This document shows positions 55,915 to 61,736 of a stretch of DNA of 61,736 bases, piece after piece. A program made the translations under genes and the position numbers. Under the pieces are notes generated by a model that was given only the letters and a program-made list of their open reading frames with translations, did no database searches and was not told the DNA's origin. Source of the DNA: an uncultured Mycoplasmataceae bacterium (GTDB lineage: Bacteria; Bacillota_I; Bacilli_A; Mycoplasmatales; Mycoplasmoidaceae); contig CAMREV010000006.1 in the NCBI GenBank assembly GCA_947041945.1, forward strand, positions 1-61,736, read 5' to 3'. Position 1 is the first letter of the stretch. Each line of letters begins with the position of its first letter.

Positions 55915-57450
55915 ATGAAAAGATCAGTTAAATTATTACTAACTATATTTTCTCTGCTGATATTTTTTGTTATGCTAACAGCCCTTTTTATTTTCCTTGA
56001 AAGAGGCATCAGTATTAATGCAATTTACTGAATTTTACCATTTATTTATTTAATTCAAATAGTCCTTTCATTTGTAATATTTTTTTCCAAAAGAAGATAT
56101 GAAGTTAAAACTGCTTGATTATTTATGATGAATATTCCATTAATAGGGATTGTTTCTTTTTTACTAATGGGTTTATTACCATTTGAAATAAAATCGATTA
56201 ATAAAATGAAAAAACTAAAAGAAGTTATTCACTTAAAAGAAGATTATTCATTTTCAAATGAATATTCAAAAAACAATATATCTGACCCAATGGTAAGTGC
56301 TCTGAATATATCTAACTCTGCAATTTATAAAAACAATGACTTAAAGTTTGTACCACAAAAAGACTTAGTGGAAGAATCAGTTAAATTAATTAGAAAAGCA
56401 AAGGAAACAATTAATATTGGATTTTATATTTTATCAGATTCTATTTGATTGAAAGTTATTACAAATGAATTAGTTAAAAAAGCTAAAGAAGGCGTTGTAA
56501 TAAAAGTAATGTTTGACTATATTGGTTCTAGAAATAGATATAGTAATAAATTTATTTCTACACTTAAAAAGAATAAAATTGAATATGCAGTATTTAATTC
56601 AACAAAGTTAATGAAATTTGTTTCTAATACAAATTTTAGAAACCATAGAAAAGGAATTATTGTAGACAATAAGTATTGTTTAACTGGTGGTTCTAATATT
56701 GGAGATGAATATATTAATTTAAGAAAAGGTTATTTCTATTGAAGTGATATCAATTTTATTATTGAAGGTGAAAGTGTTCATTCATTGAGTTTACAATTTT
56801 ACTATGACTGACATAAAGAAACTAATAAAAGAAAAACTTCAAACTCTAATTTAATGGAAGAAATTAATAAATTAAAAAAATATGAAAAAAAGAATACAAA
56901 TGAAATAATACAAATATTACAATCTGAACCATATTCTGAATTTAAAATATTTAAAAATGTAATTACAAAATATAATTTAATTGCTAAAAAAAGAATATGA
57001 ATTTATACTCCATATTTTGCATCTAATCCTGAATATATTGAATCTTTAATATTAGCTTCAACGTCAGGTGTTGATGTAAAAATAATATTGCCTGGAAGAC
57101 CAGACAATAAAAAAATTATTTTATCTATAAATAGATTTTTATACGAAAAATTACTTGATGCAAATATTGAAATTTATGAATACGATGGGTTCATCCATTC
57201 AAAAGCAATAATAATTGATGATGATGTTACTATATTAGGAAGTAATAATTTAGACATGAGATCACTATTTATTAATTTTGAAACAGCAATAATTGTAAAA
57301 TCAAATAACATAAATTCTCAAATATCAAATAACTTTCAATTAGACATTAGTAATTCTAAGTTTTTTAGTAAAGAAGATTTAAATGAATTTTACACATCAA
57401 AAGAAAAATTCAAAAGATATTTTATTGATGTTTTTTATGGGGTGTTATAA
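55915..57450 (+). CDS. cls: Cardiolipin synthase (phospholipase D family)
   Basis: Protein of 511 residues. Two N-terminal transmembrane helices (about 8-30 and 38-58, then a third near 68-88), followed by two HKD motifs: NHRKGIIVDNKYCLTGGSNI near 244 and HSKAIIIDDDVTILGSNNLD near 428. It joins phosphatidylglycerol molecules into cardiolipin in the membrane. It follows the DHH gene by four bases. Confidence 0.94.
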
Positions 57451-57499
57451 ATCAAAAAATAAAGTATAATTCTTATATATAGATATAAGGATTTTTTTT

Positions 57500-57802
57500 A
57501 TGTACAAAATTTTATTAGCATGTTCGGCAGGAATGTCAACTTCATTACTTGAAGAATCAATGAAAAAATATGCAGCATCAATAAATGAAGAGGTTGATAT
57601 AATTGCTAAAGCTTCAGGAGAAGCAAAGGAAATTATTGATCAATATGATATTATATTGTTAGGACCACAAGTTAAATTTATGGAAGCAAATTTTAAACAA
57701 ATTGCAAAAGGAAAACCAGTAGTTGTTATTCCTCCACAAATATATGCAATGGCAAAGGGAGAGGAATGTTTTAAACTTGCTTTAGAACATTTAAATAAAT
57801 AG
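57500..57802 (+). CDS. PTS lichenan/cellobiose-type EIIB
   Basis: Protein of 100 residues. MYKILLACSAGMSTSLL carries the phosphorylated Cys 8, as in CelA/LicB; ILLGPQVKFM and VVVIPPQIYAM are also typical. It passes phosphate to a beta-diglucoside-type sugar entering through IIC (60132). A TATAAT at 57466-57471 and AAGGAT before the ATG start this operon. Confidence 0.95.
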   Translation: MYKILLACSAGMSTSLLEESMKKYAASINEEVDIIAKASGEAKEIIDQYDIILLGPQVKFMEANFKQIAKGKPVVVIPPQIYAMAKGEECFKLALEHLNK

Positions 57803-57809
57803 GTAAAAT

Positions 57810-58148
57810 ATGGAAGAAAAATTTGGATACACAGTTCTTGCTGAAAAAGCATTTCAAATAATTACATATGCAGGAATGTCAAAATCTCATGCAATGGAAG
57901 CTATTTATGCAGCAAAAGAAAACAATTTTGAAAAAGCAAAAAAAGACATGATCGATGCTGAAAAAACAATGATAGAAGCAGAGAAATTTCATGCTGATTT
58001 AGTTCAACATGAAGCTAAAGAAATGAAAAGTATTAATGTTCCATTATTACTTATTCATGCTGAAGATCAGTTACTTTCTACACAAACGTTATTATTAATG
58101 GCAGAAGAAATAATTGACCTTCATAAAAAAATATCAAAAGAAAAATAG
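57810..58148 (+). CDS. PTS lichenan/cellobiose-type EIIA
   Basis: Helical protein of 112 residues. The phosphorylated His lies in LLLIHAEDQLLST (His 83). AGMSKSHAMEAIYAAKENNFEKAKKDM is the usual trimer-forming helical pair of LicA/CelC. It starts seven bases after EIIB. Confidence 0.95.
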   Translation: MEEKFGYTVLAEKAFQIITYAGMSKSHAMEAIYAAKENNFEKAKKDMIDAEKTMIEAEKFHADLVQHEAKEMKSINVPLLLIHAEDQLLSTQTLLLMAEEIIDLHKKISKEK

Positions 58149-58156
58149 GAATTAAA

Positions 58157-59242
58157 ATGTTAGGCATATCAGTATATCCTGAAAAATCACAGAAACAAGA
58201 AATAATTAATTACATTAATTTAGCAAGTAAATATGGCTTCAAAAGAGTTTTTACATGTTTGCTTTCTGTAAAAGATTCAAAAGAAAAAATTGCTGAAGAT
58301 TTTAAAGAGATAATTAATGCTGCAAGAAAAAATAACATGGAAGTTATTTTAGATATCGCACCAAATGTTTTTGATGATTTAAAGATTTCATATGATGATC
58401 TTTCTTTTTTTAATGAGTTAGGTGCAACCGGAATAAGACTTGATATTGGATTTGATGGTTTAAAAGAGTCCCAATTAACATTTAATAAATTTGGTCTAGA
58501 AATAGAAATAAATATGTCTAGCGGAACTAAATATGTTGACAATATAATGTCATATAAACCTAATAAAGCAAAGTTAATTGGTTCTCACAATTTCTATCCT
58601 ATGAGATACTCTGGTTTATCACTAGAACACTTTTTGAAATGTTGCAAACAATTTAAGGATTATGGTTTAAGAACTGCGGCCTTTGTATCATCAAATGTAG
58701 CATTAGATGGTCCATGACCAATTATGGATGGTTTATGTTCTCTTGAAATGCATAGAGATTTACCAATTTCTTCACAAGTTAAGCACTTAATGATGATTGA
58801 TGATTTAGATGACATTATAATTGCAAATTCATTTGCATCAGAAGATGAATTGAAATCAATTTCAGAATTAAAAAACTTTCTTGAATTAAAAATAGTTTTT
58901 AATAAAGAAGCAACAGAATTAGAAAAGAAAATAGTTCTTGATGAAGAGCACTTCAATAGAGGTGATATTTCAGATTATTTAATTAGATCTACACAACCAA
59001 GAATAACATACAAAGAAAGTAATTTTGAGCCTTCTTTTACTCCTGACTTAATAAAAAAAGGTTATATTACAATTGGTAATAATGATTTTGGTCAATATAA
59101 AGGTGAACTTCACCTAGCAAAGAAAGATCATTCAAATGACAAGAAGAGAAAGAATGTAGTTGCAAAAGTTTCTGATGAAGAAATCTTTTTATTAGACTTA
59201 ATTCCTCCTTGATCTAAGTTTGGCTTTACTATTAAAAAATAA
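58157..59242 (+). CDS. DUF871 / MupG-like 6-phospho-glycosidase
   Basis: Protein of 361 residues. N-terminal TIM barrel: LGISVYPEKS, KRVFTCLLS, VILDIAPNVFDDL, ATGIRLDIGFDG, GSHNFYPMRYSGLS. The C-terminal cyclophilin-like domain includes RGDISDYLIRSTQPRITYK. In S. aureus MupG of this family cleaves MurNAc-6-phosphate-GlcNAc; other members sit with lic-type PTS as here. In a wall-less cell it more likely hydrolyses some imported disaccharide phosphate, or salvages other bacteria's wall fragments. It is cotranscribed with EIIB and EIIA. Confidence 0.88.
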
Positions 59243-59263
59243 TCCTATTCAGGATTATTTTTT
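59234..59263. terminator. Bidirectional terminator after the MupG-like gene
   Basis: The 13-base arms 59234-59246 and 59251-59263 pair perfectly around ATTC, with A and T tracts on the outsides. It overlaps the stop codons of both convergent genes. Confidence 0.85.
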
Positions 59264-59739
59264 AAATGTACAATCGATTTATTAAACTGCTTAACATTTT
59301 TATTAAAACTCATTTTGTAGTAAAACAATCCAACGGTATCTTGAAAACCAAAAAAAGTTTTGTCTCTAAAAATTATTTGCTTATAGTTTATTTTAGATTT
59401 TGATCTACCATTTTTAATTTTAAAATGTAATCAATACTGATCATTATTTATTTTTCATGTAATTATTATTTCTTTTTCAACACTGTCACATTTTTCAAAT
59501 TCATAATCTAATGTGATATTTTCTTGTTTAAATTTAAATCTTAAACCTTCTTCTAAATCTCTTTTAATCTTAAAAGTTTTTTTAATTACATTTTCTAGAA
59601 TTAAAAATAATTCATCAGAATCAATTTTAAATTTTTTTGAAGAATATAATATTTTATTTCTTCTATATTCATCAATCATCGAATTATAATTGTTTCCAAT
59701 ATTTACATATGTTCCAAATTTATTTGAGTTTGTTTTCAT
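59245..59739 (-). CDS. Hypothetical protein
   Basis: ORF of 164 residues with two TGA(Trp) codons. Hydrophilic, basic, no signal or membrane segment. Strand-like segments such as LEEGLRFKFKQENITLDYEF and EIIITWKINNDQYWLHFKIKN suggest a beta-rich fold. Start ATG 59739 is one base from the stop of the upstream membrane protein, so the two are cotranscribed. Family not recognised. Confidence 0.6.
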
Positions 59740-59740
59740 A

Positions 59741-60004
59741 TTATGTTTTTATTACCCCGCTAGCAACTAAGCCTAATATAATTACTGAAATTATAAAAAT
59801 TAAAAAACCTATTAAGAAAAATCATTTTAAAGATCTATTTAGCAACTCAATATTTTTATTTAAAACAATTCTTAAAAAGTTTCTTGCAAACCAAATAAGA
59901 GAAGGTAAAAAAATCGATACCACCATAACTATTACTGGTATTAATATTCAAAGGTTGCTCATATTTGGTTGCTCCATTTTTGAAGCTATTTCACTTAATA
60001 ACAT
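59741..60004 (-). CDS. Small two-helix membrane protein
   Basis: ORF of 87 residues preceded by AGGAAAAAA. Hydrophobic segments at about residues 19-41 and 62-85 with a basic loop (RNFLRIVLNKN) between. Uses one TGG as well as two TGA for Trp. Together with the following unknown gene it interrupts the PTS gene cluster on the opposite strand. Function unknown. Confidence 0.65.
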
Positions 60005-60074
60005 TTTTTTCCTGTATATACATCAATTTAATAAAATATAGTCAAGTAATATTTTATTATTTTTTTAAATATGA

Positions 60075-60080
60075 TATATT
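60075..60080 (+). promoter_or_regulatory. Candidate -10 box of the PTS IIC gene
   Basis: TATATT (in GATATATTATAAG) lies 51 bases before the ATG at 60132. The 127-bp gap 60005-60131 is a divergent promoter region for IIC and for the minus-strand pair. No catabolite-responsive element is evident. Confidence 0.35.
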
Positions 60081-60131
60081 ATAAGTATTATTTTAAGAAA
60101 AAATTAAGTTTTTTAAAAAATGGGATTAAAA

Positions 60132-61643
60132 ATGAAACAGAATAATCAAAATTTTAAAAGCACATTTCAAAATGGATGAAATGTCTTTCTAAATAGCATG
60201 GGTAAAATTGCCGAGCAAAAACATATGTCTTCTCTTAGAGATGGTTTTGCTTTATTAGTGCCGCTTATTATTGCAGCATCTTTTGGTGTTATTTGTATGA
60301 CATTTGTTTTCGGATGATGAGATACAGCTTCTACATCAATCTTAGGTTGAATATCATGAGGTATACCAGGCCAAATGATTAAAAATTCAAGTAATATTTG
60401 AGTGTTTGCTCCTAATTCAGTAGCTCTTCAAATTAGTACAATTGGAACTTTTATATTTTATACAATTTGAAAAGGTATATTTAGTTTCTTATCTATATTT
60501 GCAACATTAACTATTGCATATTCTTTCTCTAGAATTAAACAGGTTAAAGATCCATTCCTAACTTCTTTAGTAGCTCTTGGTTCATTTATGATTTTATCAT
60601 ATGGTTCTAATTCATTATTTGGAGCAGATGGAATGTTAATTTCAATTATTGCTTCATTATTATCTGTAGAGTTATTCACATTATTTGAAAAAAATAAAAA
60701 ATTAGAAATAAAAATGCCTGCCGGTGTTCCTCCAGCAGTTTCTAGGTCATTCTCTAAATTGTTTCCTACTGTATTCACATTATTATGTATGGTAGGTTTA
60801 CAAGCACCATTCATATTAGCTTGAGGTATTGGAACTGCTAATGGTGTTGGTGATGCATTTGGATTTGGACATGCAATTTCATCTGCAATTCAGGCTCCTT
60901 TCATTGAACTTGCTAGTGATACTACTTCATCACTAACAATTGGATTAGTTTATACATTCTTTGTTGCATTCTTATGATTCTTTGGTATTCATGGTACAAA
61001 TATTCTTTTAGCAGTATTTAGTCCGTTATCAATTGCTTTACTAGAAAGAAACCAGCAGTTACTTGAACCTGGGAGTGGAATAACTGGTAATCCAAGTGCA
61101 ATGGCTGATGGTACTTTAGATGCATTTGTATTCTTTGGTGGTGTTGGTGCTACATTAGCATTTGTTTTAGTTGGTTTAATTGTTTCTAAAAGAAAAGAAA
61201 CAAGAGAGATAATAAAATTTGGTGGTCCTTCAGCATTATTTAATATTAATGAACCTTTAATATTCGGTGTTCCTTTAATTCTAAATGTAACTTATGCAAT
61301 ACCATTTATTATAATTCAACCAATTTTATATGTTATTACTTGATTAGCAATTGAGCAATTTGGATGAGTTCCAGGGGTTATTGTTAAGATACCATTTACT
61401 TCTCCAGTTGGTATAGGTGGGTTCTTAGCAACTACTAGTCCGACAGGTATTGTTCTTTCATTATTAAATTTTTCAATAGCTTGTTTAATCTATACTCCAT
61501 TTGTTATTTTCGCAAACAATAAAGCAAAAAGAAATAATGAAGAATTAGTTAAAATTGAATACAAAGCAGCTTGAAATAAATTTACTCATAAAAAAAGTAA
61601 TTTAAAAGAAAATAATGCGGAGGCAAAAGATGGCAAAAAATAA
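60132..61643 (+). CDS. PTS lichenan/cellobiose-type EIIC permease
   Basis: Membrane protein of 503 residues with about ten hydrophobic segments. SLRDGFALLVPLIIAASFGV, then MPAGVPPAVSRSFSKLFPT near 195, FFGIHGTNILLAV near 278, and FGGPSALFNINEPLIFGVPLILN near 362, which holds the conserved NEP(L/I)xFGxP sugar-site motif. It imports and, with IIA and IIB, phosphorylates a beta-linked disaccharide. It overlaps the next gene by 14 bases. Confidence 0.95.
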
Positions 61644-61736
61644 AAAAACTAAAGTTGAATCAAAGAAATTAAAAGTAAGTGCTGAAATTAAAGATAAAAA
61701 AGTAAGTCCTGAAATTAAAGATAAAAAAGTAAGTCC
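61630..61736 (+). CDS. Start of a Lys-rich, repeat-bearing protein (3' end outside window)
   Basis: ATG 61630 is preceded by a strong GGAGG site inside the end of the IIC gene. The visible 35 codons read MAKNKKTKVESKK and then repeats of KVSxEIKDK. The gene is translationally coupled to IIC by overlap, so it may be the glycoside-processing or an accessory gene of the PTS operon, but the visible part only shows a charged repetitive leader. No function can be assigned. Confidence 0.6.
   Translation, partial: MAKNKKTKVESKKLKVSAEIKDKKVSPEIKDKKVS
61672..61736 (+). repeat. 27-bp tandem repeat running off the window end
   Basis: A unit of 27 bases beginning AAAGTAAGT and ending AAAGATAAA is present twice in full (61672-61698 and 61699-61725, one base difference) and a third time truncated by the window edge. 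It keeps frame and codes a nine-residue KVS(A/P)EIKDK unit. Confidence 0.9.

Overview
The window comes from a small, very AT-rich genome that reads TGA as tryptophan (genetic code 4). Almost every conserved gene (hsdM, hsdR, gltX, fba, ychF, oppB/C/D/F, valS, pyk, thiI, cls, PTS IIC) is continuous only if TGA is decoded as Trp. True stops are TAA or TAG, and TGG is rare. With the reduced gene set (scavenging, glycolysis, no biosynthesis seen), this points to a wall-less mollicute. The Opp system with an enlarged OppF, the glf/glycosyltransferase block and the lic-type PTS suggest a Mycoplasma-type lineage, perhaps Malacoplasma/Mycoplasmoidaceae; the exact genus is inference.

Layout. (1) 1-12.8 kb is an accessory defence island: the 3' end of one hsdS, a broken OLD-like ATPase/TOPRIM gene, a solitary PemK/MazF-like ORF on the minus strand, a complete type I restriction-modification operon (hsdM-hsdS-hsdR), and two paralogous KAP-like P-loop NTPases that face each other across a decayed 5' fragment of gltX. 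(2) 12.9-14.4 kb holds a polytopic membrane protein between two copies of a 69-bp element, the second lying upstream of the intact gltX. (3) 14.4-20.2 kb is a housekeeping run: gltX, HD-domain protein, rpoE (delta), fba, ychF, tdk. (4) 20.2-26.2 kb looks like surface-glycan synthesis: glf (UDP-galactopyranose mutase), a small membrane protein, a degenerate HNH protein and an alpha/beta hydrolase on the minus strand, then three family-2 glycosyltransferases on the plus strand, two of them tandem duplicates. (5) 26.2-32.1 kb: an L1-type mRNA leader with rplK-rplA, a HIT protein, RNase HIII, a DivIVA/GpsB-like protein, AcpS, an OB-fold protein, a DegV protein and an acidic unknown. (6) 32.2-41.0 kb is an oligopeptide transporter operon in which OppB and OppC are fused into one polypeptide and OppF carries a very long insertion. 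(7) 41.1-53.3 kb: UPF0154, engB, valS, a reduced comEC, holA, a membrane protein, a FolT-like ECF component, rpmB, yloU/fakA, pfkA, pyk. (8) 53.4-57.5 kb: a 4Fe-4S ferredoxin, thiI, an NrnA-like DHH phosphoesterase, cls. (9) 57.5 kb to the end: a lichenan/cellobiose-type PTS (IIB, IIA, IIC) with a DUF871/MupG-like gene, two minus-strand unknowns, and the start of a repeat-bearing gene.

Functional links. PTS uptake feeds glycolysis (fba, pfkA, pyk). Opp imports peptides. FakA plus a DegV (FakB-type) protein would activate scavenged fatty acids for phospholipid synthesis, which includes Cls. Glf plus the glycosyltransferases would make a galactofuranose-containing glycan. The left end is the variable, defence-rich part. 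Its most unusual content is the convergent KAP NTPase pair and the gltX relic that marks a rearrangement boundary.
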